Below, piece by piece: positions 25,000 to 32,825 of a stretch of DNA of 35,406 bases. Location: assembly GCA_014379355.1 (NCBI GenBank), contig JACMLX010000002.1:1-35406 (forward strand), written 5' to 3'. Both the position numbers and the translations under genes were made by a program. Under the pieces are notes generated by a model. It did not search any database and was not told the DNA's origin. It saw nothing but the letters and a program-made list of their open reading frames with translations. The DNA is from Gemmatimonadaceae bacterium. Lineage in GTDB: Bacteria; Gemmatimonadota; Gemmatimonadetes; Gemmatimonadales; Gemmatimonadaceae. Positions within the stretch are counted from its first letter, which is position 1; each line of letters starts with the position of its first letter.

Positions 25000-26298
25000 T
25001 CAGCGATGCTGCGAGAGCGTACGAGCCCCGCGTGGCAGGCGCACGAGCCAGACCGCTGAAGCAAGGCTGGCGCCCAGCGCCAGCAGTGCGGTGACGCGAT
25101 ACTCAGCGCGCGCGATGAATGCGGAAGCCGCAACCGCGATGGTGGCGAGGCGCGCGAACTCGATACCGATGGCCCAGCTCCGGCCCTCGAAGAGCGAGCC
25201 GACGTTCGCGAGGCCAAGTGTCACGACGAAGAGCATCGTCGCGATCTCGTGCGATGCCATCGTGCCGGCGTTGACCAGAGTGAGATACGCGGCGATCAGG
25301 ATGAGGAAGAATTGTGCGGCGGCGTAGTACTGAAGTTGACGCGGCACGACCGGATCGAATTGTGGTGCATTCACGGGCCACGATGTCTTCGGGGCGCCGG
25401 CGCCCACGAGATCGGTCGGCCGGAAGCCGGGGTGGCCGAAGACGACGCGCCACTTGTCGCGCCAGTGCCTCGTGCGCCACGCATCCCGCATGATGTCGGC
25501 GAAGACATGCACGTTGGCCCACACCGGATTCCAGCTCTCGAGCGGCGTGGTGATGCCGTACACGACCGGCTCGACCTCGGGTTCGAAGGTGCCGAACATC
25601 CGATCCCAGATGATCAGCGCGCCGGCATAGTTCCGGTCGTGATACTGCGGATTCACGCCGTGATGCACCCGATGATGCGACGGTGTGTTGAGCCACCATT
25701 CCATGCCCCACGGCATCCGATCGATCTCGCGCGTCTGAATCCAGAACTGATACACGAGGTTGAGTGCATAACATGCCGCGAACATCGTCCACGGCAGACC
25801 GATCACGGCCAGCGGGATGAAGAACACCCAGCTGAAGACGCCATGCAATGCGCTCTGCCGGAGTGCGACTGTGAGGTTGTACTCCTCACTCGAGTGATGC
25901 ACGACGTGGCCAGCCCACAACACATGGATGGTGTGGGAGTAGCGATGCAGCACGTAATACGCGAGATCGACGAGCAGGAAGGCGACAGTCCAGACACCCC
26001 ATGCCGCCCAGTCGATGCCCAGCCGCCCGGGCATCGAACCATCGCCGAACGGCACCCGATCGATCCACGCCGGCGCGACACCGAACGACTGCAGCGAGAG
26101 ATGACGGGCGAACCAGACGTAGGCGCCGAGGACCAGCAACTTGGTGAAGACGCCGAGCAGCTGGCTGAGGATGCCGCACGACAGGTCACTGATCGAATCA
26201 TTGAGCCGGTAGACGGCGGATTGCCGACGGCGCGCGATCACCAGCTCGACGACGATGAGCAGGAAGAAGAGCGGAATCGAGGCTTCGATGATGGCCAT
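25000..26298 (-). CDS. Sterol desaturase/fatty acid hydroxylase family, alkylglycerol monooxygenase (AGMO/TMEM195)-like
   Basis: This is a di-iron membrane oxygenase of 432 residues with several membrane segments in both halves. The histidine boxes are HRYSH (His118, His122), HVVHH (His131, His134, His135) and HHRVHH (His208, 209, 212, 213). Around them are VLWAGHVVHHSSEEYNL, TALRQS-like VALRQSAL, LNTPSHHRVHHG, and NYAGALIIWDRMFGTFEPE with VVYGIT. These are very close to animal AGMO (TMEM195), which cleaves ether lipids, and the length agrees (about 445). The C-terminal third is hydrophobic, as in AGMO. The substrate here is unproven; other family members act on sterols, carotenoids or fatty acids. 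Its start is 26 bp from the divergent DUF411 gene. Confidence 0.87.
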   Translation of the reverse strand: MAIIEASIPLFFLLIVVELVIARRRQSAVYRLNDSISDLSCGILSQLLGVFTKLLVLGAYVWFARHLSLQSFGVAPAWIDRVPFGDGSMPGRLGIDWAAWGVWTVAFLLVDLAYYVLHRYSHTIHVLWAGHVVHHSSEEYNLTVALRQSALHGVFSWVFFIPLAVIGLPWTMFAACYALNLVYQFWIQTREIDRMPWGMEWWLNTPSHHRVHHGVNPQYHDRNYAGALIIWDRMFGTFEPEVEPVVYGITTPLESWNPVWANVHVFADIMRDAWRTRHWRDKWRVVFGHPGFRPTDLVGAGAPKTSWPVNAPQFDPVVPRQLQYYAAAQFFLILIAAYLTLVNAGTMASHEIATMLFVVTLGLANVGSLFEGRSWAIGIEFARLATIAVAASAFIARAEYRVTALLALGASLASAVWLVRLPRGARTLSQHR

Positions 26299-26324
26299 AT
26301 CGGGCGGGGAAGATAACTTTACGC
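26299..26324. promoter_or_regulatory. 26-bp divergent start-to-start spacer
   Basis: The AGMO-like gene (leftward) and the DUF411 gene (rightward) start only 26 bp apart. The spacer reads ATCGGGCGGGG then AAGATAACTTTACGC. GATAAC lies about 7 nt before the DUF411 ATG, close enough for a leaderless transcript if it is a -10 box. Each promoter must overlap the other gene's coding region. Confidence 0.4.
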
Positions 26325-26810
26325 ATGGCCCATCACCTGACCCGCCGCGAGTTCCTGACCCGCGCTGCTACTGTCGCCGCCGCTGCCGCCTTCACGAGTC
26401 GCCTGGCTGACGCCGTGCCGCCCGCGACGCGCGTGACGGTCTACAAGGACCCGAACTGCGGCTGCTGCACCGCCTGGAACGAGGCGATGCGCAAGGCTGG
26501 CTTCCTGATCGACGTGCGTGACACGCCGAACATTGCGGCCGTGAAGGCATCGCTTGGCGTGCCGGAGGCACTCGCGTCGTGTCACACCGGTGTCGTGGCG
26601 GGCTACCTGTTCGAGGGCCACGTTCCACCCGATCTGGTGCAGAAAGTCCTCAAGGAACGCCCCGCCCTCGTGGGTTTGTTCGTGCCCGGCATGCCGAGCG
26701 GTTCGCCGGGCATGGAAGGACCGAGTCCGGAACGGTACGACGTGATTGCGCTGGGTCGCGATCAGAAGCAGGGCGTGTACGCGACGCGCATGGGTCGTAC
26801 GCAGGCCTGA
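26325..26810 (+). CDS. DUF411 metal-binding protein with Tat signal
   Basis: This is a 161-residue protein exported by the Tat route: TRREFLTRAATVAAAAAF carries the twin-arginine motif at residues 7-8. The mature part begins RVTVYKDPNCGCCTAWNEAM, where Cys45, Cys47 and Cys48 form the DUF411 CxCC motif in a thioredoxin-like fold. LGVPEALASCHTGVVAGYLFEGHVPPDLVQKVLKE (split over residues 80-115) and VPGMPSGSPGME follow as in the family. DUF411 proteins often sit beside copper-resistance genes, so periplasmic copper binding is likely, but no other copper gene is in this window. Only 26 bp separate its ATG from the divergent AGMO-like start. Confidence 0.92.
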   Translation: MAHHLTRREFLTRAATVAAAAAFTSRLADAVPPATRVTVYKDPNCGCCTAWNEAMRKAGFLIDVRDTPNIAAVKASLGVPEALASCHTGVVAGYLFEGHVPPDLVQKVLKERPALVGLFVPGMPSGSPGMEGPSPERYDVIALGRDQKQGVYATRMGRTQA

Positions 26811-26840
26811 CCCTTCGCTATTCCGTCACGCGTGGCACGA

Positions 26841-28085
26841 TCAGCGATAGAGTCGATCGACGCGTGTGTCACGTTCGAACCTGGCCGCCTGCGCTCTCCA
26901 GTTCGCGAGCAGTGTGCCGGTTTCCGAGATCGTGCCGTTGAGCGCCGCACGCAGCGCGCTCCCGCCGGCAAGTTTGTCGAGAAACGCATCGCGCCACACG
27001 AGTTCACGCGAGTGTTTCGCGTGAATGATGGAGAGCAGCGCGGCACCCACCCGCACGGCGTCCACCGAATCGCGGTCGCGGACGGTGATGCGAATCATGG
27101 GAATCGTCTGACCGGCGAATTTCTGTCCTGCAGCGATGGTGCGCGACACCGAATCGAAGCTGACGCCACGCGTGTACCTCGGCAGGCGTGTCAGGATGCG
27201 CGCGATCTCGCCGGCATCGGTCAGCCACGGTGCGCCGACGAGTTGGAATGGTGCGTCGGTGCCCCGCCCTTCGCTGAGGTTCGAGCCTTCGACCAGCACG
27301 GTGCCCGGATAGAGCAACGCGGCGTCCACCGTCCGCAGGTTCGGCGAAGGCGCGATCCACGGCAACCCGGTCTGATCGTACCACATCGCGCGTGACCAGC
27401 CCTGCAAGGGAATCACCGTCGTCGCTGCGGTGACCTGCTTCGTGCGGACGAGATGTCGCAGCATTTCGCCCGGTGTGAGGCCGTAGCGCAATGGCACCGG
27501 GTACTGCCCGACGAAGGAACGGAATGCGACGTCGAGAATGTTGCCCTCCACGACGTCGCCGCGAATCGGCACCGGTCGATCACAGACGATGAACGGAATG
27601 CCGCGCTTGCCGGCGGCATCGGCTGACAGCGCCATCGTCCAGACGAACGTGTAGGTGCGTGCGGCGACGTCCTGGATGTCATAGATGAGGACATCGACAT
27701 TCTTCAGCATCTCTGCCGTCGGCACACTGGTCGTGCCGTAGAGCGAGAACACGGGAACACCCGTCGCACTGTCCACCGACGACGCCACGTGCTCGCCCGC
27801 TTCGGCTATGCCGCGCAAACCGTGCTCCGGGCCGAACAGTGCCACGAGCGTGACGCCCGGCGCGTGGGCGAGCAGGTCGATGCTGCTTGTCCCGGACGCA
27901 TCGCGGCCCGTGTGATTCGTGATCAGGCCCACCCGCTTGCCGCGGATGAGGTGGATCGAATCGCGGACGAGCACGGTGATCCCCGGTGTCACGCGTGCCG
28001 CGGGTGCCGCGGGTGCCTGAGCGGCAAGCGGCGTGACCACGAGTGTGACCAGTGCGACAACGCGACGGCAGGGCGAAATGGGCAT
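26841..28085 (-). CDS. namZ: Exo-beta-N-acetylmuramidase, NamZ type (DUF1343)
   Basis: This is a secreted cell-wall recycling enzyme of 414 residues that, in characterised relatives, removes MurNAc from the non-reducing end of peptidoglycan glycans. A signal peptide (about 1-22) is followed by the Rossmann-like catalytic domain: GKRVGLITNHTGRDASG, LFGPEHGLRG with candidate catalytic Glu87, FSLYG, VLIYDIQDVAARTYTF, and IVCDRPVPIRGDVVEGNIL. The C-terminal domain has TVLVEGSNLSEGRGTDAPFQLVGAPW, a hallmark of DUF1343. The ATG at 28085 puts the signal peptide first; the frame to 28193 is longer than needed. No transporter or NagZ/AmiE-like partner is next to it. Confidence 0.92.
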   Translation of the reverse strand: MPISPCRRVVALVTLVVTPLAAQAPAAPAARVTPGITVLVRDSIHLIRGKRVGLITNHTGRDASGTSSIDLLAHAPGVTLVALFGPEHGLRGIAEAGEHVASSVDSATGVPVFSLYGTTSVPTAEMLKNVDVLIYDIQDVAARTYTFVWTMALSADAAGKRGIPFIVCDRPVPIRGDVVEGNILDVAFRSFVGQYPVPLRYGLTPGEMLRHLVRTKQVTAATTVIPLQGWSRAMWYDQTGLPWIAPSPNLRTVDAALLYPGTVLVEGSNLSEGRGTDAPFQLVGAPWLTDAGEIARILTRLPRYTRGVSFDSVSRTIAAGQKFAGQTIPMIRITVRDRDSVDAVRVGAALLSIIHAKHSRELVWRDAFLDKLAGGSALRAALNGTISETGTLLANWRAQAARFERDTRVDRLYR

Positions 28086-28384
28086 GGGCGGGACGGTGCC
28101 GTGCGCCTCAACGCGGCGCAAGGTGGGATCGTAACCGGACGGTCCTCCAAGCTGGCGCGCGACGGGTCCGGGGACGGACCACGGCAGGGCCACGTGCCAG
28201 GATCACCCGTGGCGGAATGCCGTATTGCGGGCGGTCCTGCGTCGCGGCGCCAGCGATAACTCCATGCCAGGCAAGCGTCTTTGCGAGAACTGCCGGTTCG
28301 GTTCGGGGGCGTTTTCCTCGGCCCCTTCTCGGCCGCCCGTAACCCTCCCTATTGCACGTTGGCGGTACACGGTGGAGAATCGTC
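28086..28384. promoter_or_regulatory. Divergent intergenic region, namZ / hypothetical gene
   Basis: About 300 bp separate the two divergent starts. Open frames here are short and without codon character. A GGTGGAG (about 28370-28376) serves the rightward gene. I see no clear promoter, repeat or RNA fold. Confidence 0.4.
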
Positions 28385-28849
28385 GTGCTCCCCAACCCAT
28401 ACTCTCCGATGTGGCCACTCGACGAACTCAATGACGAGAGCACGGACGTCCGTCTGACCTTCGGTCGGCGGTACGGCTGGCACCTGCGTGAGGCAGCTGA
28501 TGCACTGTTCGGCAGCGATGGTGATCACGGGCGGTTGGCCGCACTCTGGGTACAGCAGATGCTGCATCGCGGCGAGCTTTTCCAGGACTGTGATTCCGAT
28601 CGCGTGATGTTGCGGTTGACGATTGGCCCCTGGACGTTCGACTTCGACATCTATTGGGACCAGGTCGGCGGCGCGCTGCCGGTGCGCGCCGGCTTGCCGG
28701 ACACCCTCTTCCGGGACTGCTTCGCAATCAGCGCGAGCGACTATTCCGCCGAGGAACTCGCGGCACTGCGGGCCGCCGTGGCGGCGTCAGGTGCGGATTG
28801 CACGAATTCGCTGTTCCCCAGCCTCGCGCGACTTTCGTTCGACGACTAG
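28385..28849 (+). CDS. Hypothetical protein, about 154 residues
   Basis: I do not recognise this protein. It has no signal peptide or membrane helix and is acidic. It contains RLTFGRRYGWHLREAADALFG, a Trp-rich strand region (LRLTIGPWTFDFDIYWDQVGGALP) and a C-terminal helix (SAEELAALRAAVAAS). The start is GTG at 28385, preceded by GGTGGAG at about 8 nt; a TTG at 28352 would add 11 residues. It stands alone, divergent from namZ and convergent with hldD. The frame has sensible amino-acid composition over its whole length, so I regard it as real. Confidence 0.6.
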   Translation: MLPNPYSPMWPLDELNDESTDVRLTFGRRYGWHLREAADALFGSDGDHGRLAALWVQQMLHRGELFQDCDSDRVMLRLTIGPWTFDFDIYWDQVGGALPVRAGLPDTLFRDCFAISASDYSAEELAALRAAVAASGADCTNSLFPSLARLSFDD

Positions 28850-28947
28850 GGAACCGCTGCAGAGGCAGGATGCAGAGATTCCCTGGCGGACTGGAGCGGA
28901 TCGTCGGGATGGAGTCGGCCGCCGGGGCAGTCCGGGCGACGGCACCG

Positions 28948-29946
28948 TCACGCGCCGACGACACCCAGCATCGCTTCGTCCCGCGCGAGGTACTGCGTGA
29001 CGTAGTCCGTGACGGCATCCTCCAGCGAGCGGAATTTCACTGGACAGCCCGCGGCCTGGAGCCGTGCCATCGACGCCTGCGTGTAGTACTGATACCGGTC
29101 CCGGATCGACTCCGGCATCGGAATGTAGCGGATCTTCGGCGTGCGCTGCATCGCCGCGAAGACGGCCTGTGCGAGCGCATTCCAGCTGCGCGACTGCCCG
29201 GTGCCGAGGTTGAAGAGTCCGTGCACCTGTGGCTCCGCGACCAGCCACGCGATCACGGCCGTGGCATCCTTCACGTAGACGAAGTCGCGCTTCTGCTCTC
29301 CGTCCGCGAATTCGGGCCGATGTGACTCGAAAAGCTCGAGATCACCCGTCGCGAGTATCTGGCGATGCGCCTTGCACACCACGCTCATCATGTCGCCTTT
29401 GTGGTACTCGTTGGGGCCGAACACGTTGAAGAACTTGAGCCCCACGATCTGCTGCAGCAGTCCGCCGCGCGCCGCCTGGAGATCGAACAGGTGCTTCGAG
29501 AAGCCGTACATGTTGAGCGGCACGAGTGATTCGAGCCGTTTCGGATCATCGTCGAAACCGCCGGCCGCATCACCATAGGTCGCCGCACTGCTGGCGTAGA
29601 TGAATCGTGCGTGGCGCTCGAGTGCCCACTCACACAATTCGAAGGTGTAGTGCGTGTTGTTCGTGAGCAGGTAATCGGCGTCGCGTTCCGTGGTCGAGGA
29701 ACAGGCGCCGAAGTGGATCACGGTGTCGGCCTGATACGCGCCCGAGTTCCGACGAAGTGTCGAGAGGAACTCGTCCTTGTGCAGCGCGTCCGTGATGCGC
29801 AGCCCGACGAGGTTCTTCCACTTGTCGCCCGTCCGCAGCGCGTCGACACAGATGATGTCATCGTAGCCCAGCTTGTTGAGCTGCCAGATGGTGGCGCTGC
29901 CGATGAAGCCGGCGCCGCCGGTGACAATCAGGCGATGACGTGACAC
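28948..29946 (-). CDS. hldD: ADP-L-glycero-D-manno-heptose 6-epimerase
   Basis: This short-chain dehydrogenase-type epimerase makes ADP-L-glycero-beta-D-manno-heptose for the LPS inner core. The protein starts with LIVTGGAGFIGSATIWQLN (NADP-binding Rossmann loop) and has TVIHFGACSSTTERD, IYASSAATYGD, the catalytic pair Tyr/Lys in YGFSK, and NVFGPNEYHKGDMMSV, which is specific to HldD. It continues with KRDFVYVKD and GLFNLGTGQSRSWNALA. The start is uncertain: GTG 29946 lies four residues before LIVTGG, as expected, while GTG 29997 would add 17 residues. It is the best sign in the window of a Gram-negative outer membrane. The UDG-family gene lies just upstream on the same strand. Confidence 0.93.
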   Translation of the reverse strand: MSRHRLIVTGGAGFIGSATIWQLNKLGYDDIICVDALRTGDKWKNLVGLRITDALHKDEFLSTLRRNSGAYQADTVIHFGACSSTTERDADYLLTNNTHYTFELCEWALERHARFIYASSAATYGDAAGGFDDDPKRLESLVPLNMYGFSKHLFDLQAARGGLLQQIVGLKFFNVFGPNEYHKGDMMSVVCKAHRQILATGDLELFESHRPEFADGEQKRDFVYVKDATAVIAWLVAEPQVHGLFNLGTGQSRSWNALAQAVFAAMQRTPKIRYIPMPESIRDRYQYYTQASMARLQAAGCPVKFRSLEDAVTDYVTQYLARDEAMLGVVGA

Positions 29947-30012
29947 GGAACGGGGATCAGGGTGAGGGACGGTTGCGACGCGCGAAATGTACGGCACGTC
30001 CGGTGTCGCGGT

Positions 30013-30591
30013 TCAGCGCAGCAACGCCGCCAGGTTCCTGACCCATGCCGCCTCGAGGTCGGCCATGCGGGCGCCCTTGCCGCGGTCGGGTGCGGAAGTC
30101 AGCAGCCCTTGCGCGCTCGGATGCGGCAGCGCGTGCACTGTGATCGGCAGCTCGAGCAGCAACACGACCGACGCCGCGACCTTGCCAAGGCAGCAGACGC
30201 GATCCGCACCGTGCTGCATCGCCCCTTCGATGTCAGTGCGCAGCCGCCGAAGATTGTCCGGACTCTCACGCTCATCGCGCGACGGAGCACGAAACGTCTG
30301 TCCATCGTCCGTCGGGCAGCGATCGAACGCGTTGGTGAGCACGACGTGTGAGACGACGGGAACCACGCCGGCGTGCGTGAGCGCGGCACCATCCCACTTC
30401 ACGCCGGTCGGATCACCGACCCACGAGAGAACGCCGGCCTCTGCGAGCGCGGCATAGAGAGGTTTCCCGGCGCGATCACCGAAGAATGGAATGCCGGATT
30501 GATCGGCGCCGCGCGGTCCGGGCGCTTCGCCAACGAGCACCGCACGGATGGCGGCCGCCGGATCACGGGGGCGAAGTGGCGCCACGGCCAC
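30013..30591 (-). CDS. Uracil-DNA glycosylase family protein
   Basis: This is a UDG-superfamily protein of about 192 residues. The motif-1 region reads VGEAPGPRGADQSGIPFFGDRAGK (split over two stretches), like family 4/5 enzymes (GExPG..E...G.PFVG.AG). HVVLTNAFDRCP follows as in the strand that holds ...NVVKCRP. The end HALPHPSAQG is the HPS motif for DNA binding. The four cysteines for a 4Fe-4S cluster expected in family 4/5 are not all present (single Cys in DRCP, then Cys-Cys), so it may be a cluster-free relative. I set GTG 30591 as start; a TTG at 30642 directly abuts the DUF4097 stop. Confidence 0.82.
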   Translation of the reverse strand: MAVAPLRPRDPAAAIRAVLVGEAPGPRGADQSGIPFFGDRAGKPLYAALAEAGVLSWVGDPTGVKWDGAALTHAGVVPVVSHVVLTNAFDRCPTDDGQTFRAPSRDERESPDNLRRLRTDIEGAMQHGADRVCCLGKVAASVVLLLELPITVHALPHPSAQGLLTSAPDRGKGARMADLEAAWVRNLAALLR

Positions 30592-30642
30592 TCCGCGAAT
30601 GCGACCCGGTGATGTGGAGACCGCGCGGCGTACTGCTGACAA

Positions 30643-31464
30643 TCAGATTCCGTTGCGCTTGAGCGAGACGTCCCCATTCGTGGTGCGCACGATGATCGAG
30701 CGGCCACCCTGTCCGAGCGTCGCCTTGATGGACTTGCGCGGGAATCGCCCGGTCATCGTGATCGGAAATTCCGAGCTCAGTCCCCCGTTCACCGTCGCCA
30801 TTTCGAGATCGGCGGAGAGTGATGGCGGCGCGAAGAGCGTGACTGACCCGTTGGTCGTCGTGAAACGCATCGGCTCATCGCTCGTGAGTCGTCCGAGCGA
30901 TGCGGAGATGCTGCCGTTGGTCGTGGTGGCGTTCACGTAACCACCACTGGTGCGGATGTTCACGTCACCATTCGTGGTCGACGCATCGACCTCGGACGAC
31001 AGCCCCTCGGCCGAGATGCCGCCGTTCGTGCTGCGCGCCACGGTCTTCACACCATCAGGAACGCGCACGCGCATCACGACTTCGATGTCATCACCACGCG
31101 ACCAGTTGCCACCCGAGTGATAACTGCCCCGGCTGCCGTCATCGGTGCAGCGCATGTCCTCGCCCCAGAGTGCGCAGACGACCACGTCACCATCGGCGCG
31201 TGTGCGCACTTCGAAACGCACGGTTTTCGCATTGCCGCGGCGCACCTTTCGCTCGGCATTGACTTCGACCCTCGACCCGGATTCGGCCCGTTCGATGCGG
31301 ATGCTGCCATTCATGTTGTGCAGCCGAATGGCACGCCCGACCGGAACCGGTCCGGACCAGTTGAACGTCGTGCCGTCATCGGTTTGTGCAGCAAGCGGGG
31401 AGCTGACGGCAAGCCCTGCGGCGACGAGTGTGACGGCGAGACGTGAACGCATGGAGAGGCTCAT
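30643..31464 (-). CDS. DUF4097-type secreted beta-solenoid protein
   Basis: This is a 273-residue protein with a signal peptide (MSLSMRSRLAVTLVAAGLAVSSPLAAQ). The mature part begins with RAIRLHNMNGSIRIERAE, the usual start of DUF4097/adhesin-like families. It then has at least six turns built around TNG (TNGGISAEG, TTNGDVNIRTSGG, TTNGSISASLG, TTNGSVTLF, VNGGLSS, TTNGDVSLK), typical of a right-handed beta helix. Such proteins often accompany LiaF/anti-sigma stress modules, but none is here. The function is unknown; it is probably periplasmic or surface located. Its stop is next to the UDG-family gene, and it is divergent from a 53-residue ORF. Confidence 0.9.
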   Translation of the reverse strand: MSLSMRSRLAVTLVAAGLAVSSPLAAQTDDGTTFNWSGPVPVGRAIRLHNMNGSIRIERAESGSRVEVNAERKVRRGNAKTVRFEVRTRADGDVVVCALWGEDMRCTDDGSRGSYHSGGNWSRGDDIEVVMRVRVPDGVKTVARSTNGGISAEGLSSEVDASTTNGDVNIRTSGGYVNATTTNGSISASLGRLTSDEPMRFTTTNGSVTLFAPPSLSADLEMATVNGGLSSEFPITMTGRFPRKSIKATLGQGGRSIIVRTTNGDVSLKRNGI

Positions 31465-31528
31465 GAGGCTGGGGGATGCTGGCGCCTACGGCGCATGGCG
31501 CAAGGCGGTTTCCCGCCGTGACCAGCGC

Positions 31529-31563
31529 ACGGTGACGCTGGCCCGCGGGTTACGCCAGACCGT
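31529..31563. promoter_or_regulatory. Imperfect inverted repeat between divergent genes
   Basis: Within the 117-bp gap between the DUF4097 gene and the 53-codon ORF, ACGGT....CTGGC pairs with GCCAG-ACCGT across an 11-bp spacer (a 4-nt bulge on one side). It could be an operator or a hairpin in a leader. There is no experimental or consensus support. Confidence 0.3.
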
Positions 31564-31581
31564 ATCGCACGTCACACCGGC

Positions 31582-31743
31582 ATGAGGAAGACACTCTCAC
31601 TGGTCGGCAGCGTTGCCGTCAGCTCGGTTCTTGGCTGGATCGGCTCCAGGTTCGGCATCATGACGGGCTTCATGCTGGGCATGATCGGCACGGGCATCGG
31701 CATGTACGCCGGCTACAGGCTGGCGGAGCATCTGGGCGCGTAG
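31582..31743 (+). CDS. Small glycine-rich membrane protein, 53 residues
   Basis: This short open frame runs from ATG to TAG and codes for 53 residues. Its first part is basic (MRKT), then two hydrophobic stretches rich in Gly and Met (SVAVSSVLGWIGSRFGI and MTGFMLGMIGTGIGMYAGY), and it ends RLAEHLGA. The G-x-x-x-G spacing resembles glycine-zipper membrane helices. Similar very small proteins are common in Gemmatimonadota-like and Bacteroidetes genomes, but I cannot name a family. It is alone on the plus strand between two leftward genes, divergent from DUF4097 and convergent with the YCF48-like gene. No strong ribosome binding site is seen. Confidence 0.6.
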   Translation: MRKTLSLVGSVAVSSVLGWIGSRFGIMTGFMLGMIGTGIGMYAGYRLAEHLGA

Positions 31744-31772
31744 TTTCTCGCGGCTCGCTCGGCTCGTGCCGC

Positions 31773-32810
31773 TCAGCGCCAGTCGAGCCGGACGACCCGA
31801 CCCTTCGGCCCGACCAGCCATCCGCGTCCGCGCCTGCCGAATCCAACGCTCCAGTAGGCCGCAGAATCGAGCAGTGTCCACGTATCGCCGTCATTCACGG
31901 AAAACGCAGCGCCGCCGGGCCCGACCGCGACCACCACGGCTTTTCCGCGCACGGTGGTGTATGCGACACCGTACACGGCCCCTGTGAACGATGGCTCGGT
32001 GATCACCGACCAGGTGCGGCCGCCATCGATGGTGCGCGCGGCGCGTGGCCCGGTGGCTGTGCCGCCGATCACGCCACCAACGGCGATGCCATGTCGCGCG
32101 TCCCGAAACGCAACGGCGGTCGCGCCAGCCCCGCTACCGCTGGCGAGGGGCAGGATGGCATCGGTCCAGGTCCGGCCACGGTCGGTGCTGTGGCGCACGC
32201 GTGGCGTGGCGGCGGACCCGGTGCTGATCCACGCGTCACCCGACGGCAGCGTCTGGGCACAGCCGCCGCTGGCCGCGAACCCGCCCTCACCGTCGAGTGC
32301 GGGGACGCTGAACACCGACCAGTCGGTGCCGTTTGCGGTGTACGCAATCGGCGTACGCGAATTCACCGCGTCGCTGAAGGCGAATCCGTGTGTGTCGTCC
32401 CAGAACGCCATGCAATCGTAGAAGGCCGCCGTGTCGGTATTCGCGAAGACCTGTGCCCACGAGAGGCCGCCGTCTCGCGTCTGGAAGATGCCCGATTTCA
32501 CACCGGTGCCCGCCGCCATCAGCCAGGCACGATTCGCGTCGATCGCGTGCACGTCGCGAAACTGCAGACTGTCGTGACCCGGCATGACATGTGATTCCCA
32601 CGTCGCGCCCGCGTTCAGCGAGCGCGCCCACGTGCCGGCATGTCCGCTGATCCAGACGATGTCGGGATCATTCGCGCTGACACTGACCGCCTGAAAGAGC
32701 GCCGAGGTGCCGGCGTTCTGTTCAGTGAGGACAGGCTGTTGCGCGCCCAGCGCCAACAACGGAACGACCAGCAACGACGACACGCGACCGACATGCGACA
32801 CGACTGACAC
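31773..32810 (-). CDS. Secreted YCF48/BNR-repeat beta-propeller protein
   Basis: This is a 345-residue exported protein with a signal peptide (about 1-23, ending LALGAQ). The mature part consists of repeated propeller blades with the Asp-box-like pattern S-x-D-x-G-x-T-W: ARSLNAGATWES, FQTRDGGLSWAQV, RHSTDRGRTWTDA, RTIDGGRTWSVI and SVNDGDTWTLL. Proteins of this type include YCF48 (photosystem II assembly) and sialidase-like BNR proteins; in soil bacteria most are secreted with unknown ligand. The start is GTG at 32810 with GGAGA 5 nt upstream. It follows the MFS transporter by 15 bp on the same strand, so it may belong to the sugar unit. Confidence 0.88.
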   Translation of the reverse strand: MSVVSHVGRVSSLLVVPLLALGAQQPVLTEQNAGTSALFQAVSVSANDPDIVWISGHAGTWARSLNAGATWESHVMPGHDSLQFRDVHAIDANRAWLMAAGTGVKSGIFQTRDGGLSWAQVFANTDTAAFYDCMAFWDDTHGFAFSDAVNSRTPIAYTANGTDWSVFSVPALDGEGGFAASGGCAQTLPSGDAWISTGSAATPRVRHSTDRGRTWTDAILPLASGSGAGATAVAFRDARHGIAVGGVIGGTATGPRAARTIDGGRTWSVITEPSFTGAVYGVAYTTVRGKAVVVAVGPGGAAFSVNDGDTWTLLDSAAYWSVGFGRRGRGWLVGPKGRVVRLDWR

Positions 32811-32825
32811 GCAATCTCCGGGATG

